Source of the DNA: Diogma glabrata
Taxonomy: Eukaryota; Arthropoda; Insecta; Diptera; Cylindrotomidae
Direction: 5' to 3'
NCBI GenBank assembly: GCA_963693315.1
Contig: OY856186.1
Coordinates: 459,729,360-459,793,359 of the forward strand
Length of the DNA stretch: 64,000 bases
The position numbers and the translations under genes were made by a program. The notes below the pieces were generated by a model. That model saw only the letters and a list, made by a program, of their open reading frames with translations, did no database searches and had not been told where the DNA came from. How positions within the stretch are numbered: the first letter of the stretch is position 1; each line of letters starts with the position of its first letter. Below, piece after piece: positions 43,355 through 56,095 of this stretch.

Positions 43355-43682
43355 TGTCTTTTCGTTAGGTAGGGTCGTTCCTCTGGCTAGTTGTCGTCGC
43401 TGTGGTTCACATCTTCTGGGTCATACTTGCTGGTAGTATCGGGGTGTCAATAGTGCTGACGTTTTGATGGATGGTCGGTCTCAATACTCAGTGGAGTTCC
43501 TCGCGGACTTCATGAGTGTAGGGATTGGTCATCGGTCGTGACGCCAGTGGCTGTTGATACTCCGATCCCAGGTACAACTTTTTAATAAATGCAGGTCGGT
43601 GGTTTCCTGTCATGAAAGGGATGGCGACGTTTTTTTGTGACTTCAAGATTGAAAGTCTTGCTTAACATCTTGAATTCATGGT

Positions 43683-43745
43683 TTGTAACGTCGGCTTTAT
43701 GCTAATTAACATGATAAAACCAATCCCTATTCTTGATCTGACTCA
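43683..43745 (+). repeat. LTR-start-like segment, copy B
   Basis: Identical over 63 bp to 31419-31481 (starts TTGTAACGTCGG, ends CTGACTCA). It is cut off where the LOA LINE tail begins, so the LINE probably inserted in this LTR. Confidence 0.7.
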
Positions 43746-43853
43746 GATAGATAGATAGATAGAAGGGGGTGGACAGTTGCGCAAGGCGTAACTTGTCCTG
43801 GCACGCAGACTCTTCGGTCCATAGCGCCGTGTCCGAGTTTGGCCTCATAACAA

Positions 43854-46800
43854 CTATTCCACAAACCTCTCTGTCTGGTTAATGAAATCCAAGACCGACT
43901 GTATTGGCGACAGTTTTATGGTGCTGGCCTTTACAGTATCAGAGCCAAAAATCCTAGCTCTAACATTAGAGAAGGCCGGACATACACACAAAAAGTGCTC
44001 AGAGTCCTCCTCCTCTTCAAGACAACATCCACAGATAGGACTATCTATAAGTCCCATCGTGAAAAGATGTTTATTTAAATGTCCATGTCCTGTTAGGACA
44101 CCGATCACAGTGCTAAGAGTTTTCCTCTTCAAGCTTAAAAGAAAATTAACATTTTTATCTGAAATGCTAAAAAACATCTTACTTTGTCTGCCTGTTGATG
44201 ACGCATTCCACAGAGCGTTCATCTTAAGGTCCGCATCATCCTTTAATAATGACAAGGCAAATTTTTTGGATAACCCTAAGGCGGGTTCTGGCCCAGAAAA
44301 TTTCTTGACCGCTCCCGCCCTTGCAAGTTCATCAGCTTTTACGTTGCCCGCAATGCCACTATGACCTGGGACCCAACGCAGCGTGATGTTGTTGAGTTGT
44401 GCTATCCTAACTGAGGTTTTTTCTACACTCATTGAAGAGTTTAGAAGTAGTCTCTGGGCTTACAAGTGCTTTGATAGCCGTTTGGCTATCCGAACAAATG
44501 CAAATTTGTTTGCCTTGCAGACGCAGACGTGTTATTACGTGTGTGCATTCATTGATAGCATACACCTCCGCTTGGAGGACTGTACAAAACCGTCCGAGCG
44601 AAAATGTATTGCTACTTATTGCTACATTATTTAATTCTAAGTATACCCCAGCTCCTGCACTTCCATTTAACAGTGAGCCATCCGTATAGAAGACGTAGAT
44701 CTCGCTGGAAGACCAGTCAGACCAAGATCCCTCACATTCCTCTCTAGAAGAGATGATCAGTTCAGCGGGCTTCTCAAAGTTATATACTTTGGTCATGACA
44801 TCACTATGCATATCTATTTCAGGACAAACTGTCCGTAATCTTTCAAGAATGTGACCATGACCACAAGTTTTCCCTCTGTTTACCCACGTTCCTGCCACAT
44901 GTAGTCTGTAGACAGCCCTTTTAGCCATGTACTCCACATGTAGATGTAAAGGAGAAAGACCCAACATGGCATCCAACGACAGAGTTGGTGTGGTGCGCAT
45001 TGAGCCACTTATACCTACGCATGCCATTCTCTGGATTTTATTTAACTTAGCACGGATATACTGTTTATCCGTCTTAGGCCACCAGACAACACATGCAAAA
45101 ACAAGTGTTGGTCTGATTATAGCTGTGTAGATCCATAAGATGATTTTGGGACTAAGACCCCAATTACTTCCAAAGGATCGGCGGCATTGCCAAAAGGCAA
45201 TAACAGCCTTATCAATTTTTTTTGTTAAATGACTATTCCAATTCAACCTTTTGTCGAGAATAATGCCTAAAAACTTTACCTCATCTGAGTAGCTTAACTG
45301 CATACTGAAAAGATACAGACTTGGTGTTGGAGGCACTTTCCTCTTGTTAGTAAATAAGACTACCTGTGATTTGGAAGGATGAACTGAAAGTCCTTGCTCC
45401 CCACACCACTCTTCAACCAACTTCAGTGAATTTTGCATTAGATCCACCAGAGTGCGAAGGTCTTTCCCGATTGCCAGTATGGCAATATCGTCAGCGTAAC
45501 CCTGAGAATAGGGTCCCGATTGATTCAGTCTGTTAAGAAGACTATCAACTACCAAGCTCCACAGAAGAGGTGAGAGAACACCACCCTGTGGGCAACCTCG
45601 TTTAACAGAAACTGAAACAGTTGTATTACCCATTTCCACAAAGGCAATGCGGCAACTCAACATAGACACAATCCAGTTAGAGATCGTGTGGTTGATGCCA
45701 TGTTGTGATGCCGCAGTCCTGATTGATTCGAAGGTGGTATTATCAAAAGCGCCTTCTATATCCAAAAAGACACCCAGAGCGAATTCTTTGGCATCAAGTG
45801 CTCTTTCAATTTTACTCACCAAATGATGCGCAGCTGTTTCTACCGATTTCCCAATCTGGTATGCATGATGATTGGTCCTTAGTGGAAATTGTATTAAGGC
45901 GGTGTCCCTTACATAACGGTCAACCAGTCTTTCTAGAGTTTTGAGAACAAAGGAGTTGAGACTTATTGGCCGGAATGACTTGGCTTCACTGTAGTTGTTT
46001 TTACCTGGTTTGGGTATGAAAACAACTCTAGCTTCTCGCCACGCTTCTGGGACATATCCATATGCCAGACATGCTTTATAAATACTATGCAATGAACCGA
46101 TGAGGCCATCCACATTATTCTGTAGCATGCATGGATAGATTCCATCAGGACCCGGCGATTTGAACGGGTTGAAGGAATCTATGGCCCATCTCAGAGATCT
46201 GATGTTCACCACATTCCCAGCCAAGATCCAGCTCTCTTTATTTGGAGAGACCCTAGGTTGTTCCTTCAAACCCGCAGAGGAACTGCTGCCTGGGAAATGT
46301 GTACAAAGCAGATGTTGTGCCGTTTCTTCCACAGATTCCGTATACCGCCCAGTTGGCATAAGCAGTAAGCCTGGTTGGTATTTGGGTTCTTTAGAGAGTG
46401 CTCTATGGAGCCTTGCTGCCACAGGATAGCTCTCAATTGACTCACAGACCTTCTTCCAAGCAATCTCTCTAGCACCTCGGATGCTGTATTTATATTCCCT
46501 CCGACTAGTACGGTAAGCGCTCCAGTCATCGGTATTATTTGTTCGCTTAGCTTTCTTTAAAAGTTTCCTGACTGCAGATCTCAGCTTTCTAAGTTTTCTG
46601 TTCCACCAGGGTGAGTTTAATTCATAATTGAACGCCCTGAGTGGACAGGATTCTTCAAAAGCCTTGACCATACACTCGTGAGTACGGTATGCAACATTAT
46701 CAGTGTCCTGTATACAGTTTATCGATGGATCAACGTCCAGAAACATTTCGCTAAGAAGTGATCTGTACATATCCCAATCAGTTGATTTGGGATTCCTAAA

Positions 46801-47496
46801 ACTTTCTTTTACCAATGTATCGACCATAAGTTCAAAATTTATGCACTTGTGGTCTGAGGTGAGAATATCTTGCGATACTCTCCAATTTCGAACCCTTTTC
46901 ACCAAAACTAGGCTAGTGAGGGTGATGTCAATTACTTCCTCCCTAATTGAATTTGAAAAAGTGGGAGCATTCCCCTTATTTAGAATTTCTAGATCTGTAC
47001 CATGAAGAAATTCAACAAGGTCTGTTCCCCTTCTGTTATTATCTGAACTACCCCAAATTCCATGATGCGCATTTGCATCGCACCCAAGGATCAAGGGCAG
47101 GTTCTTGTTACTGCAGAATTCCACCACTTTAACGAGCTCTTGGGTTGGAATGGTACCATCGTACGGTAAATACAAGGAAGCGACGACTACGTCTGTGTCA
47201 ACACCCTCGATCTTTACCGTAATTTTAACAGCAACAGCATCTTTGCCACTGCATTGGGGTATAAGGATACCAAAAATGTCGTTCGACAAGTAAACGCACG
47301 AACGAGGGTTCTCCGTAACTGTACCGACAAACACTCTACCTTGTTTACAATTCAGGCCCAGTATATGATTTTTATTGACCCATGGTTCCTGAATCAGAAC
47401 TACATTTGTATGCTGCATAACAATTGCTTGACACAATTCAGCGGAAGCAGACTTGTTATGCTGCAAGTTTATTTGAACTATTTTTAAACTACCCAT
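43854..47496 (-). CDS. LOA LINE ORF2: endonuclease, reverse transcriptase, RNase H (one frameshift)
   Basis: ATG at 47496. Endonuclease residues 1-230: VQINLQHNKSAS, LIQEPWV, LGCDANAHHGIWGS, TSDHKCINFEL. RT about 400-750: FRPISLNSFVLKTLERL, VFLDIEGAFDN, RGCPQGGVLSPLLWSL, SQGYADDIAILA. RNase H about 930-1025: FYTDGSLLNGSAGAG, LQAEVYAINEC, CSDSQTAIKAL. The first frame ends at 44407 because of one extra A in an A-run at about 44414-44419; the second frame (44432-43854) continues with the RNase H His box WVPGHSGIAGNVKADELA and a CGCC...EHFLCVCPAF cysteine tail. Apart from that shift no lesion is seen in about 1200 codons. It would nick target DNA and copy its RNA in the nucleus. Confidence 0.92.
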
Positions 47497-47555
47497 CAGA
47501 TAGACTAAAAAGAGAAAACCAGAAACAAAAAGAAACCCAAAACCTGCACTTCAGC

Positions 47556-48863
47556 TTAGTCGTTAGACTTTGCCGTCGAGCTGTATACAGGGGATGGACC
47601 TCCACATAAAGCAGGTACCGCTTCAGCTTCGAGAAAAGACGTCACCGTCGCGGCCCCAACTAGATTGTAGAACCCTCCCTCACATGACAAATGGTCTTGT
47701 TTGACCTGATTTGTATTCTGTTTTGAGGATTTACCCTCACCATCCACTACCCTTTTATAATCTTCAGCTCCATCTTTCGACGTCACTGAGATGTCATGAT
47801 CAACTGTAACACTTACCATTGCTTCAAGTCCAGCTTGAGCGTTGTCTTTTGACATTACCGTACCGGAGCTCTCTGCAGTGGGTGCTGTGTCTCCTGTGAT
47901 CTTGCTGTCCAAAGTGAAATTGACCCGTTGCATGCCGTAGTATGGTCTCAGATCAATTTCCTTAATATCTTGTGCCGATTTTTCGTCAACACCACAGATG
48001 AGTATACAAGCTAATGGTTTTTGCTTTTTTATTTGACTGTATACCTTCCAGCCTGTCGTGTCCATACCAGGATTATATTTTTCCAGTCTGGTAAGAATTT
48101 TTGCAGGATCCTCTGGCAAACCAGGAATATACACCGTCGCTCTCACCGGTTTTGGAAGTTCGCTTTTCTTCTTTACCAGAAGTTTAGCTCCCTCCCACAC
48201 AGACAGTTTAGGGGTAATTTCCTTAAGCCAGGTAACTGCCCGTTCGTTTTCACAAACTACTAGAGAAAAAGTTCTCCAGTAGGAAAAAGATGAGAAGCGA
48301 GGGAGCTCAGTTGAGCTGACAACCTCCTCATCCAAACGAAGAGTCAACGCAGCACGAAGAATGCTGTGTTGCTCTTCCGTTAAAGCTCCACTAGTCTGTG
48401 AGCCGTCAATAATTGCATACTCTACCTCAGGACCCGCTACAACCTTTGCATAAGACAAGGGTACAGTTGTAGAGCCACGATGCAACGTTTGGGGTTTGAC
48501 CCGATCATCAGTAGAGAAAATTCTGCTTCCTGTTGGTTTTTTAGCAGACTGCCTCATCTGTGGTGGTGTATCCCCACTGTATTTCCTCTTTTTGTCGATG
48601 TAATTAGCAGTTGGATTGTCTTTTAGATCTGACTGGGGAGCATCCTTGTGCTCTACTGGCTTACTTTGTTTCTTCTTAACACGCCTTAACTTTTTGCGTT
48701 GATTTTTTGATAACGCATTTGCCCAGTGGCCCTCCTCTTGGCAGGTTGTTGATTGTTCACCTGTTTGTTGGGTGTACGCTGGACTCGGTGGTAGCTTATC
48801 TATAAGCTCTTTCAATTCTTCTGCGGCTCTTGTAGATTCCTCCTCTGCATCGAGATTATCCAT
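47556..48863 (-). CDS. LOA LINE ORF1 (DUF4780-like RNA-binding protein)
   Basis: I place the start at the ATG at 48863 (435 codons); the frame is open a few codons upstream without ATG. Residues 50-100 hold a basic tract (NQRKKLRRVKKKQSK). Residues about 160-330 match the DUF4780 pattern: LTEEQHSILRAALTLRL, SLVVCENERAVTWLKEI, WEGAKLLVKKKSELP, RATVYIPGLPEDPAKIL, WKVYSQIKKQKPLACILICG. The C-terminus is acidic/Ser-rich. No stop or shift. It probably binds element RNA. No CCHC knuckle was seen. Confidence 0.85.
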   Translation of the reverse strand: MDNLDAEEESTRAAEELKELIDKLPPSPAYTQQTGEQSTTCQEEGHWANALSKNQRKKLRRVKKKQSKPVEHKDAPQSDLKDNPTANYIDKKRKYSGDTPPQMRQSAKKPTGSRIFSTDDRVKPQTLHRGSTTVPLSYAKVVAGPEVEYAIIDGSQTSGALTEEQHSILRAALTLRLDEEVVSSTELPRFSSFSYWRTFSLVVCENERAVTWLKEITPKLSVWEGAKLLVKKKSELPKPVRATVYIPGLPEDPAKILTRLEKYNPGMDTTGWKVYSQIKKQKPLACILICGVDEKSAQDIKEIDLRPYYGMQRVNFTLDSKITGDTAPTAESSGTVMSKDNAQAGLEAMVSVTVDHDISVTSKDGAEDYKRVVDGEGKSSKQNTNQVKQDHLSCEGGFYNLVGAATVTSFLEAEAVPALCGGPSPVYSSTAKSND

Positions 48864-48960
48864 CTTAACGGAAACCAAATTTAGAAACAGACGAACAAAG
48901 CCACAACAATAGAAGTTATAATCTTATAATCAAAAAGAAAATAACCTGCTGAAAACGAAG

Positions 48961-50186
<1,226 letters not shown>

Positions 50187-50278
50187 TTTTTTTTTTTTAT
50201 TTTTCCGTCTCTGCTTATCATTCATAGTCGTTTGGCACCAAAATTTTTCCGAAATTCCGATATGAAGCCCATTGCAAT

Positions 50279-50312
50279 AGGTAGATTTTTATATGAAATC
50301 TACCTAAAATGG
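50279..50312. repeat. palindromic fragment related to the 12963-14069 TIR
   Basis: TAGGTAGATTTTTATATGAA followed by ATCTACCTAAAA is an imperfect palindrome and resembles the inner TIR segment at 13995-14030. Confidence 0.5.
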
Positions 50313-50338
50313 CACAAACGGATTACATATGTTTAAAT

Positions 50339-50725
50339 CAGGGTTGTGTCGTAGACAAAATAGATTACTTTACATGTATAGATTACGCATAGATTACGTG
50401 TAAATTACGCGAGATATTTTCGTGTAATCTATAATGTAAACTATTATATAATCTATTTAATTGATATGTGCATTCTAAACTTGTTTAGCAATTAAATTAA
50501 CTTTTTTCAAGATCGCAAGATCTTGTTTTTGACAATATTAATCATCATGTCTTTTGCGAAAAAATCGAAAAAAATATTCAGTAGGGATAATACAATAATT
50601 CCACATATTTCTTCTTAAATCAAAATTAATAGATTACACCAAATTTACATAGATGACATAGATTACATTACATAGATTACATGTAATGTAATCTATTTTA
50701 GATTACGCGTAAAGGAACAACCCTG
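50339..50725. mobile_element. 387-bp hAT MITE rich in AGATTAC repeats
   Basis: GTTTAAAT duplicated on both sides (50331-50338, 50726-50733). Ends CAGGGTTGTGTC and, inverted, CAGGGTTGTTCC. The interior has more than ten copies of (AT)AGATTAC in both orientations, concentrated near the ends. No coding sequence. Confidence 0.93.
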
Positions 50726-50789
50726 GTTTAAATGACCAGTTATCTAATAAATATCACTCGAAAGTGTATTATGGTAATATCGTAAACTC

Positions 50790-53613
50790 AATCAACTGTA
50801 TTTGTTTAAATGTACATAGTATACGCAACAAATATCATGAGGTGGTAAATTTGATAAACTCATTTAAAATTGATATACATATAATTGCATTCACAGAAAC
50901 ATGACTATATGAGAATGAAAATAAATTTTTTGGCATTGCAGGCTATACAGCATTTCACTCAAATAGACCTATAGACTCTCGGCTTGGCCGTGGTGGAGGA
51001 GCTAGCTTATATATAAAAAACGAACTTTCTGCTAATCTTGTTAGAACCAATAATTATGACGATATTAATATAGTTTTTGTTAGAATCAAGGAACTTAATA
51101 TAAATATAGCATGCATATATAGATAAACTCAATCTAAAGTAGATGAATTTTTACATTTATTAGAAAACTTACTTGCACATACGAAGAAAATTATGATAAT
51201 GGGGGATATCAATATAGATCTACTGGATAGTAACGATACTAGAGTGAACACTTATATTGACCTTGTGGTATCAAATGGTTTCATATTCTTAAATAGTATT
51301 GAAACAATGTTTGCAACTCGTGTCTCTAAAACATCAACTACAATCTTAGACCACGTCCTAACATATTTGGTTACTTATAATTATAAATTTTCGATGAGAA
51401 AAGTACTTTTTACAGATGTCTCATCCTTAACGGATCATAAAATGGTTGCGCTAAATTTTGATATTTCTCATATAAAATCAAAAGATCTAATTCAATATGA
51501 TGTTTTAAATTACGCTGGTATAAGCAATGATCCTTTCTGGAATGATTTGGACCAATTTGCTGATTTCGATGAATTTATATATACCTTAAGTGATTTGATT
51601 TCCCGTAACCAACGTAAAATTAAGTTGAAAAAGACAATTGATCCATTTCGACCTTGGATGACTGAAGAGATCAAAGAATTATACAAGATTAAAGAAAAAT
51701 TTTTTAGATTAAAAAAACGTTTTCCAAATCATGAATACATAGTGGAACGTTATCATTCCTATAAAAAAAATCTAAATAGAAAGATACGCCATTCTATTCT
51801 TGAATATCATGGTAAAAAGTTTCAAGATAGTTTGACAAATCCAGTCAAATATTGGGAAAATATTAAAGAGGTAGTTTTTCATTCCACTAAAAGAAATGCT
51901 TCTAAAAATATTCATCTTAAGCACAATGATGTTGTAGTGGATGACCAATCTGAAGTTTCTGAAATTTTTAATAATTTTTTTGTAAATGTTGGTACTAGTT
52001 CATCGTCTTATCAATCAAACATAAATAATAGAATTTCTTCTCCTATCTATAATATTGCAAACCCATTTACTCTTGAAAAAACTACGGAATATGAAATCCA
52101 ACACATTATAAATAAACTTAATGTCAGAGCAGCTACGGGACTAGATAATAGATAATTTCAACCAAATTTCTAAAATTGTATTCTATGCTTCTGTGTCCTG
52201 TAATCTCGAAGTTAATAAATATCTCGATAGAAAATAGCATATTTCCTCAATCATTAAAAGCAGCCAGAGTTATTCCAATCTATAAAGAAGGAAATAGTTT
52301 GGAACCAAGCAATTACCGTCCTATTTCAATTTTAAACTCAATCTCAAAAATCTATGAGAGAGTGCTATATAATCAACTGCTTAATTTTTTAGAATCTAAT
52401 CAAATACTCTCTGAAAACCAGTTTGGTTTTACAAAATCATCTAACACGACAGTTGCATGCATAAACCTAACTGACTTTATCAGTTCCAGTCTTGATAAAG
52501 ATATGTATTGTGTTTGTTCTTAGACATCAAAAAAGCATTTGATACACCGGAACACCCTATTATAATTAAAAAACTAGAAGGATATGTCGCTCACGGAAAA
52601 CCAAATATGCCTTTTTAAACAATACCTGCTTAACAGAACACAAATAGTTATTGTTGGTGGAAAAGCAAGTCAACCTTATACTATAAAAAAAGGAGTACCA
52701 CAAGGCTCCATTCTAGGTCCACTTCTTTTTACTATTTTCAATAATGATCTTACTCTGTTAAAATTATTTGGAAAAGTTCAACTATATGCCGATGACGCAG
52801 TTATTAAATATGAGAGTTCCTCCCTAGAAGACCTGTACAAAGATATGCAATACGATCTTAATATTATTCAGAACTGGTTTAAAGAAAACTGTTTAGCTAT
52901 AAATGTAAAAAAGAGTAAATATATGGTTTTTGAGAATAATCGAATAGACTTTCAACAGTGCGACTTGCTTTATAAGCTGACTTATAACTGTGAATCAATT
53001 GAGAGAGTTGAGCAATATAAATACCTTGGACTTCTGATTGACCACCAACTAAAATGGGACAAACACGTCGATAAAATCAAAAGTAGTATTGTTCCATATA
53101 TTTTCACCCTAAAGAAGATTAGCAAATTGGTCCCAAATAGAGCTTTATTTATGATTTATAATTCATATATTCTATCTCAAATAGTGTATTTAAATCCTAT
53201 CTGGAGTGGTTGTTCAAAAAAAAAAGATGAAGGAGCTTTTTATCTTGCAAAAGAGAGCAATTAAATATATAAATAAATTGCCTTACACATACTCAATAGA
53301 ACAACTATTTTTACGTCACCCACGCTATACATCATTATATTATATTATAAATAAAACTGAATTAATACTAACCGTATTTAAAATTATTACAAATTGAATA
53401 AAACATTCATTTAATCTAACCAAAGCGTCTGACAGGCATTCACGCGACACACGTCAGCGGTCTAACTATCTAAATGAACTCTTTAGATCCCGAATAAGCC
53501 TTCATAATGTACTATATAATAGTTTGAATCTATACAATTCCCTACCGCCAGAAATTAAAGATGAACAAAACTTAAAATGTTTTAAAACAAAGCTGAGAAA
53601 ATATTTAGCTTAA
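50790..53613 (+). mobile_element. decayed LINE (Jockey/CR1 group)
   Basis: Endonuclease: NVHSIRNKYHEVVNLI near 50810, AFTET followed by a stop where Trp is usual, GDINIDLL (51205), and LTDHKMVALNF (51429). RT in three frames: KAARVIPIYKEGNSLEPSNY and RPISILNSISKIYERV (52255-52360), LDIKKAFDT (52525), KKGVPQGSILGPLLFTIF (52690), QLYADDAVIKY (52780). C-terminus ends LPPEIKDEQNLKCFKTKLRK near 53540-53610. At least two nonsense codons in EN and several frameshifts; inactive. ORF1 not seen. Confidence 0.85.
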
Positions 53614-53829
53614 AACACAATAAGATCAAAGTTTAGTAATGCCTATAAATTAAGTTTCTTCTCTAACCCATCTCGCACTCAGTGGCGTAGCTAGCATGGG
53701 TGGCACCCGGGGCGGATATTGTGGTGTCACCCCAAAAATAAAAACTGTCAATAATAATAAAAAGCCGATAAACGGAATTTATAATTTTTTTTTAATAATC
53801 CAAATGAGCATTAAAAAAAAAAAAGTAAT

Positions 53830-54953
53830 TTTTAATTAATTTTAATTTGCTGAAACTCCTCTCACACGAAGCCACTAATACGCAAATGGTCATAAATAAC
53901 TTTAGTGCAACCGTAAGATTCGTAAGAAATTCTGAAAAATCCCATTCTACGATGAATTTCAAAAAGTCTAGGTATACCCAGTTAGAAACTGTAACATTGG
54001 CCGCTTTTAAATGCCTCCTCCCTTGGTATCTCTATGAGGAGTTCTGTTGCCGATACCTCATCATAAAAACTGGTAAATTTTGATACAGATAATTTCAACT
54101 CTTCACTGTTCGCCAAAAGCTAAGTGTTTGTCTGCACAACCTCGAACAATGAAGCTAAATCTTGAACTGACTTAAGTCTAGTTCGGAGTTCAACACTCAA
54201 TCGGTCAAGACATTCCAACATGTCCTTTTTTAGTTGAGCTCTCAGTGTCAGTCCAACATCAGGGGCAAACTCACCAGCCATTTTTACGTGTTTACGACGA
54301 ATTCGGCTTTCCATTGGAATGTCATAGTCCTCCGATTTTTTCGCAGCAAGAATTATTGCCTCTTCTACAATGTGACTTCGTTACGAATTGACTCTATTTT
54401 TGTAACTAATTGATCAATATTCAAGCCCTTGCTCTACAATCCAATCTGAGCACAGATATTATTTTCCTTAGAATATCATTCCAAAACAAAAAATAGCAAA
54501 GAAACGTAAAATCACATGCTGCATGGATAAGATTCTGTGCAGCGCCTCTCGTGTCTACATTTTCTTGTTGATCACTTAACTTCTCAATTGCAGCCACAAT
54601 CCCATCAAAATTTTCTTTGACTGCAGCATAATGAGCACTCCAATGCGTTGTTAAGAGTCTTTTAACAGTTGCTTTGTTGTGTTTAACAAGCACTTCCTAG
54701 CGGGTATTCGAAGCAGAAAAACATGTAAAAATGGCTTCTACTCTTCCGAAAAACGTTACACAAGCTACATTTTGTGCAAATGAGTGTTGGCCACATAAAT
54801 TAATGATCTATGCAGCCGACAAAAATTGCTTTGTTATTTTTTGCTTTAATAATAGCTTGCACTCCTCCATGTATACTACTCATAACAGCTGCATTATCAT
54901 AAACTTGGGAACGACAATTCATAACATCTATACCGTCATTTTCAAGATTTTTA
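53830..54953 (-). pseudogene. hAT (ZMYM1-like) transposase, C-terminal half
   Basis: Reading leftward: LENDGIDVMNCRSQVYDNAA (54950-54890), HGGVQAIIKAKNNKAIFV, LLTTHWSAHYAAVKENFDGI (54650), a LCYFLFWNDIL block (54490), and near 54080-53850 EELKLSVSKFTSFYDEV, TELLIEIPREEAF and a decayed C-terminal dimerisation box. The RxQxYDNAA and TTHWSAH motifs are typical of ZMYM1-like hAT proteins. Frameshifts and stops are scattered. The protein would cut and paste the element. Confidence 0.8.
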
Positions 54954-55394
54954 CACTGAAAAAACATGTCCTATTTCCAATTGAAATGCAGTTGTCTCAA
55001 CCTCACCGTGCGGGCAGATATGGCGAATCGAACTACGAGATTGATTCAACAACTGTACAATTATAAGCCGACAATCACATGAAATATTTATGTGAAAATG
55101 AAATATAGTTCAATTAATCTCAAATACTTAAATTTTGAAATGAAAAATTCATGATATAAGGCCAAAGAAATATGTTTTCATGGAGATAGTTATTAACTTT
55201 ATTCAACTACTGTTATATTGTATATAACACTTCATATTTAAAATAAATCCCATTCTGTTGTCAGCACAATGTTACTGAGTACTAAGTAGTTGTCCCAATC
55301 ACGGTGAAATTGTTTGTAAATACCTTTTCTTTGCATGAATAATAAACTGCCAACTTCGAGATGAGGTTGTCATTACCAATTTTTTTTTTCAGTG
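54954..55394. mobile_element. 441-bp element with CACTGAAAAAA termini and TA duplication
   Basis: Ends CACTGAAAAAA and TTTTTTTTCAGTG, flanked by TA on both sides. On the minus strand the hAT codons SDEIL and NLENDGID lie on either side, and removal of the element with one TA leaves them in the same frame at normal spacing. This independently supports a 2-bp duplication, and the termini resemble the CACTC family. Confidence 0.85.
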
Positions 55395-55396
55395 TA

Positions 55397-55456
55397 AGAA
55401 TTTCATCGCTTAAATCAGCGGCTTTTTTCCATGTAAAGGAAAAAATCCAAGGAATT
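55397..55456 (-). pseudogene. hAT transposase middle fragment
   Basis: Twenty codons reading WIFSFTWKKAADLSDEIL connect the N-terminal part (beyond the LINE) with the C-terminal half (beyond the CACTG element). Confidence 0.6.
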
Positions 55457-56095
55457 TATTTATTTATTTATTTAATTTATTTATTCGTGTTTCAAGCCCA
55501 TATAATATACAATACAATTAAATCTAAGGAATGTTTTAACAATATGTGAATCTTAAAACTAAATACAAATTACTAAATAAATCAAATTTATGCTAATAAA
55601 ATATAAAGGAAAATAAAAAATAAAGAAAGCTAAAAATTATTAATACTTTTCATTTTCTCTTTAAAAGGATAACTAATTTTACTCTATTTTTCTAAAATAA
55701 TATTTCTCTTTAACGAGTAAAATCAATTCTAAAATCAGAAATCCGAATTTATATATGTATTAATTCACAACTTGTACCGGGCTGGTAACAGAATATTAGG
55801 AACAAATTTTAACCAAGTAAATGGTTAGAGTTATTTGTTCCTTCAAAAAATTAACCAACTCTTGGCTGTTAAAATCTACAGACCAAGAAATTGCATGGAA
55901 AAATGTTAATGTGACGCGGGGTTAAAGAATATAATTTAAAAATCATCTAAATTTGATTAAAATCCAAAAATATAAAGAATATATCAATAAAATACAAAAA
56001 TCTGAAAAAGTGTGCCAAATAAAGTTTACATTTCACTTATGTAAATATAATCAATGATCAAATAAAGAACAGGAAAGAATATTAATATCTGCTAC

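Larger units (their letters stand above)
41764..43682 (+). mobile_element. internally deleted gypsy element: leader/PBS joined to integrase
   Basis: TGGCGCCGAAACAGGGACCC (42007-42026) looks like a tRNA-Lys-type primer-binding site. Twelve bases later the sequence already encodes NIVPDALSRL, the very end of RNase H, so gag, protease, RT and most of RNase H are gone. Integrase follows intact, then about 330 bp of 3' sequence and an LTR-start-like segment. The region 41764-42001 is probably the 3' part of the 5' LTR. Confidence 0.75.
43746..48960 (-). mobile_element. nearly intact LOA-type LINE
   Basis: Minus-strand element with ORF1 (48863-47556), 60-bp spacer, ORF2 (47496-43854 with one frameshift), 3' UTR and a tetranucleotide tail (GATA on the plus strand, 43746-43763). 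EN-RT-RNase H order plus a DUF4780-type ORF1 and simple-repeat tail fit the LOA clade of the I/R1 group. The 5' boundary is approximate. Low damage implies a recent insertion. Confidence 0.88.

Noticed and set aside
43882..48282. Plus-strand frames of 60-160 codons in this region
   Set aside because: Antisense shadows of the LOA LINE ORFs.
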